The notes below the pieces were generated by a model. That model saw only the letters and a program-made list of their open reading frames with translations. It searched no databases and had not been told where the DNA came from. The position numbers and the translations under genes were made by a program. Shown in pieces: positions 1 to 9,388 of a stretch of 64,000 nucleotides of DNA (the first letter of the stretch is position 1; every line of letters starts with the position of its first letter). Location of the stretch: the NCBI GenBank assembly GCA_900539425.1, contig UQBX01000003.1, positions 1 through 64,000 on the forward strand. The letters are read 5' to 3'. This DNA comes from an uncultured Oscillospiraceae bacterium (GTDB lineage Bacteria; Bacillota; Clostridia; Oscillospirales; Acutalibacteraceae).

Positions 1-150
1 GTCATGCACACGTATCATGGCAATCTTTATGATATCGGCTGCTGTACCCTGAATAGGTGAATTCATTGCAACTCTCTCTCCAAACTGTCTTTGCATGAAA
101 TTGCTCGAGTTCAGCTCGGGAATCGGTCTGATACGCCCAAACATGGTCGC
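1..150 (-). CDS. polA: DNA polymerase I, internal C-terminal fragment (partial)
   Basis: Read on the minus strand from 150 down to 1, the frame starting GCG-ACC-ATG encodes 50 residues that look like the fingers/palm part of the family A polymerase domain: TMFGRIRPIPEL, then RQFGERVAMNSPIQGTAAD and IIKIAMIRVHD. Bacterial PolA carries this block shortly before the QVHDE catalytic motif, which would lie beyond the window edge. The frame differs from the GH116 frame that overlaps it at 128-150, and no PolA-like sequence continues above 150. It is therefore a fragment joined to an unrelated gene. The identification of the fragment is strong; whether it is real DNA or a misjoin is open. Confidence 0.8.
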
Positions 151-1339
151 AAGTGCCCTCACAGCTCCCGGTTGTTGCGTTCACTCCTTCAAAAGCCCAG
201 AAATCACCGTCTTCAAGACGCAGACATGTAGAGCTTTTTAACACTGCAAGATTTGAGCCAGCTGCGTCAAGTGCTTCTTTCGGAATGGAGGAACTGTATA
301 ACGCATTTCTGAATAAATTTGTTTTATTAAATAAATCGCTCCATTTTGAATAACAGTATTTTGTAACATCTTTTGCGGACGAAAACCTTTTAGTGTAATA
401 GTTTTTCCATATGGGTTTAACTTCATTTCCATCCCAATATTTTTCATAATTAGGAAAATACCAGGCAAGTAAAAACTTAATTTTTTTTGTTTCATTAGGT
501 CTTAAATTAATATGAGCACAAAGCGTACACATATCGCCAATATCAAGTCTGCCGTCTGGGTTTATGCTGTCGTCATAATGCCTGTTTTTCATATGACCGG
601 GGGCTGAAAATTCGCGCCAAAAAGTTGTGAGATCATCAAACCATCCGCTTCTGTACCAATATTCCTGATATGAAATATCTCCGCAGTCTGTTGAGACATA
701 TAATTCGCCATATGATTTGTTATTAATATCAATCTTTTTGTTGCCGAGTTTGATTGCAGAAATGTTAGCGCCTTTTTCAAATGTGTTTTGACCGCCGTCA
801 GTTGTTTTATGAGGATTGCCGCAGGAAAAAGCTATCGTATAATCATATTCTTCGTTTGAAGTGTTTTTAATTTCCCATTCAAAGAAAGCTGCAGGTATTG
901 AACTGCTTTCACTGTCGCAGGGTATGAAAGGATTGAACGCCGTAAGCTTGATTTGAGCAGGCATTTTTTCAGAATGAAATTCTATTTCAGCAACAGGGAA
1001 CTCTCCGTTGAAAACCACATTCTCAAAATGAGCCATTCCTGCAAGAGTTGTTCTGTTAGGTCCGTGACCGTAGCCCCAGGAATGGTGATGAGAAGCATAA
1101 GGAGTACCCATGAAATCTTTTTGAATATCCCCGTTTAAAACCCTTGCATCAACAATCTTGTTTTTGCTTTCCGCCTTAATTGCGAAATGAGAGTATTCGT
1201 TTACTGAACATCTGTTTGGCCTGTTGAACATTTCCCAATCTATAAGGCTGCCGTTTCCGGCAAGTCCAATACTTCCTGTACCTATTCCTCCAAGAGGGAA
1301 AGAAATTTCTTTTGTGTATTCGCCTGAATAATTTGCCAT
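128..1339 (-). CDS. GH116 family glycosidase (GBA2-type), N-terminal part only
   Basis: About 404 residues match the N-terminal half of bacterial GH116 beta-glucosidase/glucosylceramidase-like enzymes: opening GEYTKEISFPLGGIGTGSIGL, then DWEMFNRPN, and near the end TTGSCEGTCDHVWAYQ, which marks the start of the alpha-toroid catalytic domain. The family is normally about 750-900 residues and its catalytic acids lie in the missing half, so this copy cannot be active as shown. The ATG at 1339 has AAAGGA about 8 bases upstream; an earlier in-frame ATG at 1369 lacks a good site. It follows the LRR lipoprotein and symporter genes on the same strand, suggesting an operon for import and breakdown of a beta-glycoside. 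No signal peptide is seen, so it is probably cytoplasmic. It breaks at 128-150 where it runs into polA sequence. Confidence 0.8.
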
Positions 1340-1359
1340 CGAAGTATCCTTTCGTTTTG

Positions 1360-2196
1360 TTATTTCCAAATTATTTTGCAGTCTTTTATTTCTCTTCCGC
1401 TGGCTGTGGGTTCCCAGTTATCATTTAGCTCCACTTTATCTTCATCGCAAAGCATGGTAATGCTTTTCATTCCCGAACAGTTAAAAAATGCGTATTCTCC
1501 TATTTCTTCCACAGTTTCGGGAATTGTAATGTTTTCAAGCAATCCGCAATAAGCGAAAGCATCTTTTCCTATGTATCTGAGATTACTCGGCAGAACTAAA
1601 TCTTTAAGAGCGTTACAGCGGTGAAAAGCTTTTTCTTCAATTACTGTAACTGATTCTGGAATCTCAATATTTTCAACATAATAACATTTGTAAAACGCTT
1701 TGCTTCTTATCGTTTCAACTCCGTCAGGGATTTTGAATGTGGATGTATTCAGAGCTGTACCGAATTTGTCAAATTCAATGTTTCTTGCAGACGGATAGAA
1801 TAACAGAGTTTTCATATCCTTTGTGTACAGAGCACCGTCAACAGCAGTGAAGTATTCGTTTTCCTCATCTACAACGAATTCCTGCAAAGCCTGATTGTTG
1901 GTAAATGCCCATTCTCCGATTTTAGAAACATTTTTTCCTATCGTTATTTTTTTCAGACTTTCTGCGTTGAAAATACTGAAATTTTCTATATTAGTAACAG
2001 GTTTGCCTTCATATTCGTCAGGTATTACAATTTCTGTGATTTCGGTAGAGTCTGTGTATTTTACTACTGAAACAGTTCCTTCATCATTAACTTCATATTC
2101 TATGTTCGGGCCTGATGAAATGACGGAACAGCCTGCAAAGGAGAAAATAATTGCTAAGCATAAGCTGTAAAGAACTAATTTTTTTAACGATTTCAT
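1360..2196 (-). CDS. BspA-type leucine-rich repeat lipoprotein
   Basis: 278 residues. The N-terminus has a lipoprotein signal (MKSLKKLVLY, hydrophobic stretch, then FSFAGC with the lipid-accepting Cys at 23). After a short linker come LRR_5/BspA-like repeats of the form 'IPDGVETIRSKAFYKC', 'IPESVTVIEEKAFHRC', 'LPSNLRYIGKDAFAYC' and 'IPETVEEIGEYAFFNC', spaced about 23 residues apart. Such proteins sit on the outer face of the membrane and usually bind surfaces or glycans. The ATG overlaps the stop of the upstream symporter gene (ATGA at 2193-2196), pointing to translational coupling; AAAGGAG lies upstream. Context suggests a substrate-binding or surface role for the neighbouring sugar locus, but that is inference. 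Confidence 0.8.
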   Translation of the reverse strand: MKSLKKLVLYSLCLAIIFSFAGCSVISSGPNIEYEVNDEGTVSVVKYTDSTEITEIVIPDEYEGKPVTNIENFSIFNAESLKKITIGKNVSKIGEWAFTNNQALQEFVVDEENEYFTAVDGALYTKDMKTLLFYPSARNIEFDKFGTALNTSTFKIPDGVETIRSKAFYKCYYVENIEIPESVTVIEEKAFHRCNALKDLVLPSNLRYIGKDAFAYCGLLENITIPETVEEIGEYAFFNCSGMKSITMLCDEDKVELNDNWEPTASGREIKDCKIIWK

Positions 2197-3851
2197 ATAG
2201 CAGCATTCTCCTTTACTTCTAATTTCGCATCTTCTTCTCTCTGCTTTATTTCTTCAACGCACTTGTCATGCTGTGATTTTGTAAAGTTGTAGAAGATGAA
2301 CGGGATAGTTGAAATAACAAGACCAACCAATGTTAATGATACATATACATTCATAATGTTGTTGAAAATTGCGGTATCAAATAAAACATCCCAGTCTGAT
2401 GTATATCCGAATTTTCCTAAAATCCAAGGGGAAACAAGTCCTAAAACTGTTCCTATAGGAGTTGTAAACCAGGTAAATATCGTTTGCAGATTATCGGCTC
2501 TTTCGTTTGTTTTCCATTGATGATAATCAAGAACGTCTGCGGTCATATTGTTGCTGATGCCGTTGCAGGCGGCAGAGATAGCAGCACGTATAAAGATAAG
2601 AATCAAAAGCATGGGAACGCTCTCAACTTTAAGCGCTATAAAATAGCATGCTGTTACAACAATCCAAATTGAACGCATTGTTAATATACAGGTTCTTTTT
2701 TCAAATCTATTTATAAGGTACGGAGTTAAAAGGTTTCCAACAGCACTTGTAACGCCGATTATGGAAATAATACCCGAAATCCACTCCATTCTCATTTTAT
2801 ATACGAATATGTAGGTTATAACGCCGTCAGCCAATCCGTTCCACAGCGCAAAAGTATTAGCTATATTTATTATCCATAAGTATTTGTTTGACAGCAAAGT
2901 CTTTGCGCTTTTTTTGAATTCAATTTTTGGAATTTCCGCTTGATTTTCACTTACTCGTTCTTTAACATTTGCAAAAACGAATCCCATAAGCATACTTATA
3001 ACAGCCAAAATAGGAATGAAAACTCTGTATGACTGTACTGCAAGATAACCTCCTGTAGATACAATCATGATAGGAAATATTATTCTGAAAATTGATCTGA
3101 AGAACCCAAGGAATATTCCGCCTATTGAATAATACTTCTGCCTTTCAACCATATTTGGGGTTATAAGTGCAACGATAGCAGTGGGATTATCACAGTATAA
3201 TGCGGTAAAACGGGAACGTATTGTGAAAAGCAAATGAAGTATTACAATTTTTATGCTGTATTCCAGTGTTGTAGGAACAAAGGTGATTATAACTGTAAGA
3301 ATTATTACTGGTATCCCGTAAATCATCATGAATGGTTTGTATCTGCCGTATTTTTTGCAGAGCTTTGCTCTGAGAAACCAGTTAACAAGCCCCCCGATAC
3401 CGGTGACTACTAAAATATTACCTATAATACCCGGAAGACCTTTAATAATGAATTCAAAGGGAGCCGATGGCACAAAGTAAAACGCTGCGCCTATAACAGC
3501 GCATACAATGTATGATATTGCGGCAATTTTACCTTTTGATTTGCTTAGGTGCCCTAAGTTTTCAAATATAGTCATATTTATGGATTCAATATACAAAGTT
3601 GCGTATTTCACTATTAAAGCAATAAATGTGATAATAGTGAAATCCATTAATTTGATTTCCATTATCGAACCGCAGAAATATCCGCCTGCAAACGCAACCA
3701 TCTCACTGCATATAAATGTAAATCCACAAATTCCCATTGTACCGAAACAGTAAGAAAGGAATTCTTTCAGATTTGTGTATTCGCCCTGCAGCGGAGTCTT
3801 CCACCATTGCTTTAAATCTTCCATTTTAGATTTAATGTTAATATTAGCCAC
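2193..3851 (-). CDS. MFS transporter, glycoside-pentoside-hexuronide (GPH) symporter type
   Basis: 552 residues with about 12 hydrophobic segments and a charged C-terminal tail. The layout and segments such as 'LLTPYLINRFEKR' and 'ADNLQTIFTWFTTPIGTVLG' fit GPH cation symporters (MelB/XynP-like), which import di- or oligosaccharides with Na+ or H+. The start is taken as GTG at 3851, preceded by AGGATGG about 8 bases away; an internal Met at codon 10 is an alternative. Divergent from the AraC regulator at 3973 and followed, with a 4-bp overlap, by the LRR lipoprotein and then GH116, so the three probably form one transcript controlled by that regulator. The substrate cannot be told from sequence. 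Confidence 0.75.
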   Translation of the reverse strand: MANINIKSKMEDLKQWWKTPLQGEYTNLKEFLSYCFGTMGICGFTFICSEMVAFAGGYFCGSIMEIKLMDFTIITFIALIVKYATLYIESINMTIFENLGHLSKSKGKIAAISYIVCAVIGAAFYFVPSAPFEFIIKGLPGIIGNILVVTGIGGLVNWFLRAKLCKKYGRYKPFMMIYGIPVIILTVIITFVPTTLEYSIKIVILHLLFTIRSRFTALYCDNPTAIVALITPNMVERQKYYSIGGIFLGFFRSIFRIIFPIMIVSTGGYLAVQSYRVFIPILAVISMLMGFVFANVKERVSENQAEIPKIEFKKSAKTLLSNKYLWIINIANTFALWNGLADGVITYIFVYKMRMEWISGIISIIGVTSAVGNLLTPYLINRFEKRTCILTMRSIWIVVTACYFIALKVESVPMLLILIFIRAAISAACNGISNNMTADVLDYHQWKTNERADNLQTIFTWFTTPIGTVLGLVSPWILGKFGYTSDWDVLFDTAIFNNIMNVYVSLTLVGLVISTIPFIFYNFTKSQHDKCVEEIKQREEDAKLEVKENAAI

Positions 3852-3972
3852 AAAATCACCATCCTGTTAAATAATTATAGTTAAATTATACAAATGATTT
3901 TTTTAAAAACATATTGATTTTTGTTACTACTATATGGTAAATTGTATCCATAATGTTTGGACGGTGTTTTGT

Positions 3973-4833
3973 ATGGATGAGTTAATGAACGAAAATTTGA
4001 TTTCAATATATAATACAAATTCAAAAAATGAATTTCTTTATGTATATGAAATAGGTACTCAGAACTGTCTTCCCAATAAGCCAAGCAGAACTCATGTGTT
4101 TGAGTGTACAACATTGCATTTTGTTGTTGAAGGAGAAGGCTTTGTTGACGGGCAGTTGGTTAAACCCGGTGAAGGGTTTATGGTAAGAGAAGGGGAGATC
4201 GTAACCTATAAAGCAAATTCTGATAATCCTTGGACGTATTACTGGATAAACATTACCGGAAATGCCGTATCTGCAATACTGAGCAGAATAGGCATAGAAG
4301 AAACAAAATGTGTTTTTGAATATTCTAAAATAAAAGAAATAACACAGGTTTTTGAAAAAGCTCTTAATCTTGATTATCTTAATAACGAAAAAGGCATGAT
4401 GTTTTTAAGCACTCTGTTTGAGATTATGAGTATTCTTGAAATTGAATATAAAAACTCTCAGAAAGTCAAAAATAAAATATCCGTATCGGAGGAGCATTAC
4501 AGAAATTCTTTGTGCTTTATGGCGAACAATTACCATAGAAAAATCACTATTAATGATGTTGCTCGATTTGAAAATGTTGAGCGACATTATTTAGACAGAT
4601 TGTTTATGCAGCATTCAGGAAAATCACCTATGAAACATTTGCTTGAAATACGAATGGAAAGAGCGGGGATATTGCTGAGAACAACTAATTATTCCGTAGG
4701 AGTTATATCATCATCTGTGGGATATACAGATCAGCTGCAATTTTCAAAAGCGTTCAAAAAATATATGGGTATCTCTCCGTCAGAATACAGAGGAAATAAA
4801 AATTTTAAACGGCATAATAATGATATAAGTTAA
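3973..4833 (+). CDS. AraC family transcriptional regulator
   Basis: About 286 residues. The N-terminal half is an AraC-type cupin sensor ('TLHFVVEGEGFVDGQ', 'KPGEGFMVREGEIVTYKA', 'PWTYYWINITG'), and the C-terminal 100 residues form the double helix-turn-helix ('KITINDVARFENVERHYLDRLFMQHSGK', ending 'SVGYTDQLQFSKAFKKYMG.SPSEYR'). It is transcribed away from the sugar transporter operon across an 80-bp gap, so it most likely senses a sugar and switches on the symporter/LRR/GH116 genes. Start is uncertain: ATG at 3934, 3973 or 3985 are all in frame, none with a strong ribosome site. The gene ends shortly before a strong terminator. Confidence 0.85.
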   Translation: MDELMNENLISIYNTNSKNEFLYVYEIGTQNCLPNKPSRTHVFECTTLHFVVEGEGFVDGQLVKPGEGFMVREGEIVTYKANSDNPWTYYWINITGNAVSAILSRIGIEETKCVFEYSKIKEITQVFEKALNLDYLNNEKGMMFLSTLFEIMSILEIEYKNSQKVKNKISVSEEHYRNSLCFMANNYHRKITINDVARFENVERHYLDRLFMQHSGKSPMKHLLEIRMERAGILLRTTNYSVGVISSSVGYTDQLQFSKAFKKYMGISPSEYRGNKNFKRHNNDIS

Positions 4834-4916
4834 TTTGATTCCTATCTTACATTGTTTTGTTTATTTTTATCATCTTGCCGAATATCAGATACATTTCAAA
4901 TCATGGTTTACAAACA

Positions 4917-4955
4917 TAAAAAGCATCAATCACACGATTGATGCTTTTTATTTTA
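4917..4955 (+). terminator. Rho-independent terminator after the AraC gene
   Basis: A perfect 15-bp inverted repeat (4917-4931 with 4936-4950, loop ACAC) ends in TTTTTA and is followed by more T. The stem AAAAGCATCAATC is nearly the same as that of the terminator at 23490. Confidence 0.9.
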
Positions 4956-5436
4956 GAATAGTTATTTAGTTCTTAAATACGTTATTATCTGTACTTTTTA
5001 TAGTAATCGTTATTTAGTTATTTTGATTAACTATATTTGTATAGATTAATTTGTCTATCTAATTAATTGAACATTTCATTTAATATTGACATTAATATGA
5101 ATATAGTATTAAATAAAGTTAAGTGATAATTATGTCAATTAAAATTAAGTTAATCTAACTCTTCTTTGGTTTAGAATGACGGGATTAATTAGATTAGGTT
5201 AAATCTACCAAATTCTATAAAATCAGACATAATTGAAACTTAGAAAAAATTGAATGTATTGTCACAAATCATCCTTTTAAAGTGTTATATAAAGTGAAAG
5301 CATAATTTAATTTGATTTTTAGTCGAATGAAGAAATACAGTGCGAATAAAAGTAAAAAGAAATCGCAAACGTAAATCTGTTAGAAATTCTATTCTGCACA
5401 TAAAAATGCTTGGCTTTTAGATTTGCGGAGGTTGAT
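4956..5436. other. AT-rich intergenic stretch with no gene seen
   Basis: About 480 bases, very AT rich, with stops in all frames. It separates the sugar locus from the accessory island. One TTGACA followed by a TATTAA-like box lies near 5085-5112 but the spacing is short and it is not convincing as a promoter. No repeat, RNA or coding remnant was recognised. Confidence 0.5.
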
Positions 5437-6216
5437 ATGAAATATACCAAAACTTTTATGATTATATTTTTATCACTGTTTGTCATGCTAAACTCTATGT
5501 TTACTGCTTACTCAATGACAAATGGTTTTGATGTTGAACCGTTAACAACTAATGAAAGCGAAAAAATAATCGCCGGTATTCCATTTAAGCGTATTAACGC
5601 AGAAACAGCTAAAGATTCAATAGAATGTTTCGATGTAAATGAAAACGGACTGATTGCAATCGGAAGTGAAAATCATAGCGCAAAAACTATAAGTGTTTAT
5701 ACTGATGATGGCGTTTTTCAATACGCTTTTGAATTTGAGGTTGACGGAAGTTTTGGAATTGAATGGATAAAAGATAGTTTAAATGTTTATTTCGTTCGTG
5801 GATCAATTGGACTTAATATTGATTCTCAGGGAACAGTTTTTAATGTGTTTTCTATAAAAGATACTGCTGAGAATAATACATATTGGAATGATGTTGTATT
5901 TTCACAAACTCGCAAAGTGAACGGTATAGATTATAAAATTGATAATGATTTGGGTCTGTTAAACTTATTGCAGTCATCGTATTCAAGACTTATAAAAACA
6001 ACTCCAAATGGAGTAGAAACCGTAATTTATGATGTTGGAAATTCACAGTTGTTTTATAGTATTTTGTGGTTAGGTGTTATATTAATTGTTCTAATAGTAG
6101 CAATAATTAGTATTGCAAAACAGTTTAAAAAGAATTTAGAAAACAAAAACAGGGATGACAAACGTGTTGCTGACATAATAAGACAAGCCTTAGAACAGAG
6201 TGAAAATAAAAAATAA
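5437..6216 (+). CDS. Exported membrane-anchored protein, island paralog family, member 1
   Basis: 259 residues, family not recognised. Starts at ATG 5437 with GGAGG 7 bases upstream; an in-frame TTG at 5410 is less likely. Layout: signal peptide (MKYTKTFMIIFLSLFVMLNS...TAYS), an extracytoplasmic domain of about 170 residues, one C-terminal membrane helix (LGVILIVLIVAIISIA) and a short charged cytoplasmic tail. Shared family landmarks are CFDVNENGLIAIGSE, FGIEW followed by VYFVR, ENNTYWNDVVFS, and SSYSRLIKTTPNGVETVIYDV. The short repeated beta-strand-like blocks resemble a small propeller or beta-sandwich, but this is a guess. Four more members lie at 8510, 9389, 17269 and 18220, interspersed with immunity-like genes, so a role in toxin immunity at the membrane is possible but unproven. 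Confidence 0.8.
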   Translation: MKYTKTFMIIFLSLFVMLNSMFTAYSMTNGFDVEPLTTNESEKIIAGIPFKRINAETAKDSIECFDVNENGLIAIGSENHSAKTISVYTDDGVFQYAFEFEVDGSFGIEWIKDSLNVYFVRGSIGLNIDSQGTVFNVFSIKDTAENNTYWNDVVFSQTRKVNGIDYKIDNDLGLLNLLQSSYSRLIKTTPNGVETVIYDVGNSQLFYSILWLGVILIVLIVAIISIAKQFKKNLENKNRDDKRVADIIRQALEQSENKK

Positions 6217-6277
6217 CTTTCAATGTGAATGTGTATATGGTTTTGTATTTGAAATCAGACAAGAGGAGATATAAACT

Positions 6278-6550
6278 TTGACAAAAGCTGTAAAATATAT
6301 TTTTAATGCAAGTCCATTTTATGTATATATAAAAAAGCACCTTTGCCCCAAATGCAAAACAAAACTTCAAATAAAATATAAAAGTGAAATTGTTAATTCT
6401 AATTCTTTTAAGGCGAAAGAATATGACTTTTTACTTGGCGATACGTTTATGGTCGGAGATGTTGAATTCAGAACAAAATGTTTTTATTGTCCTGAATGCA
6501 ATATGTATATATCATTTGAAGATATGAAAAAATTTGAGAAAAAGAATTAA
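6278..6550 (+). CDS. Small zinc-ribbon-like protein
   Basis: 90 residues. Two Cys pairs, C23-x2-C26 (CPKC) and C71-x2-C74 (CPEC), with an extra Cys at 68, are spaced as in a zinc ribbon; the rest is basic, with no membrane segment. The start is TTG at 6278, with AGAGGAGAT about 8 bases upstream, which is why TTG is preferred to any later ATG. It follows family member 1 by 61 bases in the same direction and may be co-transcribed. Function unknown; the ribbon could bind nucleic acid or protein. Confidence 0.65.
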   Translation: MTKAVKYIFNASPFYVYIKKHLCPKCKTKLQIKYKSEIVNSNSFKAKEYDFLLGDTFMVGDVEFRTKCFYCPECNMYISFEDMKKFEKKN

Positions 6551-6631
6551 TATAAACATTGTTGTAATACGTTATTAGCTTTTAGCTTACAGACTCTTGG
6601 TGTGTTCTTCATAGTTGATTGCTTATAATAC

Positions 6632-6862
6632 TTGAATGCAAAAATTCATTTAAATATTGCTCAAAATAGAAAAGAAATTATATCAGAGAAACTTTTGGAA
6701 TATAGCGATTACAATTTTATGGGGTTTATCGAAAATATATAGGGTGACGAACTCAAATGTATTTTGATCGATGAATATTTGTATTTTGATGGATTTTATT
6801 ATAAAAAATAAGCTGCATTACAGAGCTTTCGTATATACGGAGATAGAAAAGCTTTATTTTAG
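6632..6862 (+). pseudogene. Degenerate coding remnant with in-frame stops
   Basis: One frame from 6632 reads as normal protein interrupted by stops: LNAKIHLNIAQNRKEIISEK, YSDYNFMGFIENI, stop at 6740, GDELKCILIDEYLYFDGFYY, stop at 6809, AALQSFRIYGDRKALF, stop at 6860. The composition between the stops is protein-like, so this looks like a small gene (possibly an immunity protein) decayed by point mutation. No start codon or ribosome site was found. Family unknown. Confidence 0.45.
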
Positions 6863-6986
6863 ACTGTGGAAGATAAATATGCCTAAACAAAATGATTGTA
6901 AATGGAGAGAGCGAAATATTACAATAAATTTTATTATTAAATGTTTGCACTTGTACACATAGTTGAAAAGGGATTCTGATTATGTC

Positions 6987-7532
6987 ATGAATAAACTTAA
7001 ATTAATTGAAAAAATGGGCTTTAAAATAACATGGAAACTAATTTATATAGGATTATATGGAACATCAAAGATACCTGTTCAATTAAATTGTGCTGAACTT
7101 TTTGATTATCTTATTGACCGATTAAATGACGATGATGAGTGGGTTGATGAGATTGTTTTACTAATATGCGAAAAAGAGGATAAAACTAAAATCCTAAGCC
7201 TGATTAGTCAATTTGCTAAAAATGAGAAATCAGATAATATATTGCAAGAAAGAAAGTGGAGAGCGTTTAAGCTTAAAAATATTCTTAACAATATGTGTGA
7301 TGATTGCTTACAGGGACTTTTACAATTAATGGAATTTTGGGTTCTTAATGCGTCGTGTAAAGATATTCCTTTTGATATTCCTAATTCAAGAGATGAGGAT
7401 TCGATTAAAAACTTTTTTACAAAATCAATGTATAAGAAACAGATAGTTAGTTATGAAAATTGGTTAAATAAAGAAATTGATCTAATTATTAGCGAGGAAA
7501 AAAATCAAGCTTCTGAGAGATTTAATAATTAG
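6987..7532 (+). CDS. Immunity-like protein, possibly DUF2247-related
   Basis: About 181 residues, cytoplasmic, no signal. The opening MNKLKLIEKMGFKITWKLIY and the following 'GLYGTSKIPVQLNCAELFDYLIDRLND' resemble the DUF2247 family as I remember it, which is found beside polymorphic toxins; this is a memory-based match and weak. Start uncertain: ATG at 6987 is chosen, with AAAAGGGA about 14 bases upstream; an in-frame TTG at 6963 is possible. It stands in a run of small unrelated genes typical of immunity islands. Confidence 0.55.
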   Translation: MNKLKLIEKMGFKITWKLIYIGLYGTSKIPVQLNCAELFDYLIDRLNDDDEWVDEIVLLICEKEDKTKILSLISQFAKNEKSDNILQERKWRAFKLKNILNNMCDDCLQGLLQLMEFWVLNASCKDIPFDIPNSRDEDSIKNFFTKSMYKKQIVSYENWLNKEIDLIISEEKNQASERFNN

Positions 7533-7676
7533 AAAATTAAAATATAAGTGTTGAATCCTGCTCCGTACATAATGAAAAGAATATTATTATGTCAAGAATT
7601 TGCAGAAAGACATTATCGCATTAGCAGATGTAACGGTAATTACTTTGAAAATACATATAATAGGAAATTATAAATA

Positions 7677-8422
7677 ATGAAAAATATAAAAATCTTATAA
7701 AATTGTGTTTAGTGCTTGGACTTGCTGCTCTTATTATTGGACTGATTATTCTATTTGTTATTCCTTTGCCATATACAGAAGAATTCATTAATAGATATTT
7801 AGGCATTATGTTCGGAATATTCGGATTTTTTGTAATTGCTTATTTAGTGTTGATGATTTTTGCGCCAAAATCACTTAGAAACAATCTTTTTAAAGCTAGT
7901 GACACAGATGATCCGTATAAAGTTAGTGCAGAATATTATAATTTTGATGAAATAAATTCTAAAATAATATCAGAATTAAAAAGAAAAAAATATAAAAGAT
8001 ACGAACCAAATAACAAATATAACAGAAGCCGAATATTTATTTATTATAAATATTTTGGACTCACAACTCGCATTTATATGATAATTTATGCCGACAAAGA
8101 AGAGCTTTCACCATTTCTTGATGAAGTCTCCGAATTGTTATATATAACCTTAAATAATAAAGTTAAATGGTGGAACTTTTATACCTTTGTTACTTCTGTT
8201 CTTTGCGTGGACAAGACATCAGATGCCTTTTATGAGCATCTTAAGAGCGCCTATCTTGCATACACCGGTTATGATTTTGAAGTAAAAACAGGATATTCAT
8301 TTAATAACAGAACTCTTTATATAGGAAAATCACCCTATGGAAGTTTTGGTATATCTCAGATAAAAAAGTTGCGAAAAAAGTTTTTGAAAATATTAGGCAT
8401 TTCAAATATAAAACTAAAGTAA
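7677..8422 (+). pseudogene. Two-helix membrane protein, start frame broken by an A-tract deletion
   Basis: Paralog of the intact gene at 11693. Both share two N-terminal membrane helices, FPLP/IPLPYTEEFINRYLG, 'IFAPK', an ISELKRKKYK/VSELKRRKYK segment, FIYYK, and VDKTSDAFYEHLK/VDTVSDAFFSRLK. In 11693 the ATG is followed by six A; here the matching ATG at 7677 is followed by five (7680-7684), so translation from it stops after seven codons. The remaining frame is open from TTG at 7703 to 8422 (239 residues), and could be made from that weak start without its first few residues. Function is unknown; the family resembles small membrane proteins found next to toxin genes. It may be a pseudogene, a phase-variable gene or a sequencing error. 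Confidence 0.65.
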
Positions 8423-8509
8423 TTATTATGAGCCAAAACTCCATTGTATTGTATAGCTCCATATATTTTTACGCTGCAATATATTATTTTAAGGAATGGT
8501 AGATCAATT

Positions 8510-9235
8510 ATGTTAAAGCGATATTTTATATCCGTGTTCTTGATATCAGTTTGTCTCACATTTAGTTGTAGTACAACTGTATATGCCTCAACTAAAGAAT
8601 ATGGATTTAAGATAACAGATTTATCGGAAAATGAAAAAGAACAAATATGGCAATATATAAATTTTAAAAGCTCAGTTGATTCGGTACCTTTAAATGACAT
8701 TGGTTCTTCAATTGTAAGTTTTGATGTTTCTGATGATGATAAATTACTTTTAGGTTTTGATGGAAATAAAGTTGCGGTTGTAGAAGAGAAAACTGTTCTC
8801 AATTTTTATGAGTTCACTAATGATGGCTCATTTTATGTGCAATGGAACGGAAGAAACATTCTGCTGTTATTAGTACGCGGTTCAATAATTGTTGAGATTT
8901 CTTTGGACGGTAATTTAGTTAATATGATAAAAGCCGATGAAAGCTATTCTGAGAATAATTCTTTATGGAATCATATATCTAGGAAAAAATGTATAACCCA
9001 AGGAGAAAATTCTTATTGTGTTCAAAATGATATAGGTCTTTTCAATGTATTTGCTTCTTCTTATTCTCAACTGATTAAGACAGCTTCTGATGGAAGCACA
9101 ACTGTTATTTACGATGTCAACAGCGAACAAACTGTGAAAACAATTAGTGAAATTATAGGTATTTTTTTACTTGTTACAATTGTGTTGGCGGGAGTAGTCT
9201 TAAAATTTACTAAGTTTAAAAAAACGAAATATTAA
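8510..9235 (+). CDS. Exported membrane-anchored protein, island paralog family, member 2
   Basis: 241 residues. ATG at 8510 with AAGGA 14 bases upstream; an upstream in-frame ATG at 8444 adds a stretch not shared with the paralogs. Signal peptide (MLKRYFISVFLISVCLTFSC...VYAS), extracytoplasmic domain, C-terminal helix (IIGIFLLVTIVLAGVVL) and a basic tail. This member is more diverged in the middle: the CFDVNE motif reads SFDVSDDDKLLLGF, and FGIEW reads FYVQW. The last third (FNVFASSYSQLIKTASDGST, TVIYDVNSEQ) is almost the same as in member 3, which follows 153 bases downstream. Function unknown. Confidence 0.75.
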   Translation: MLKRYFISVFLISVCLTFSCSTTVYASTKEYGFKITDLSENEKEQIWQYINFKSSVDSVPLNDIGSSIVSFDVSDDDKLLLGFDGNKVAVVEEKTVLNFYEFTNDGSFYVQWNGRNILLLLVRGSIIVEISLDGNLVNMIKADESYSENNSLWNHISRKKCITQGENSYCVQNDIGLFNVFASSYSQLIKTASDGSTTVIYDVNSEQTVKTISEIIGIFLLVTIVLAGVVLKFTKFKKTKY

Positions 9236-9388
9236 TATATCGGTGGTGGCGCTTTACTAAAAAAATTTATTTATATATGTGTACTATAATTCTGTTAACA
9301 ATTCAGATACTTAACCACTGATTGATAAACAAATTAAAATTTATAATGTTGCATAAGGTATTTATATTAAAATTATGGAGTGGTAGAA

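Noticed and set aside
1..150. Reading the polA-derived bases as the natural C-terminus of the GH116 protein
   Set aside because: In the GH116 frame this part gives text unlike the family, while the shifted frame gives a clear PolA block.
5085..5112. Promoter in the 4956-5436 gap
   Set aside because: The boxes have about 15 bases between them and lie more than 300 bases from the next gene; too weak to list.
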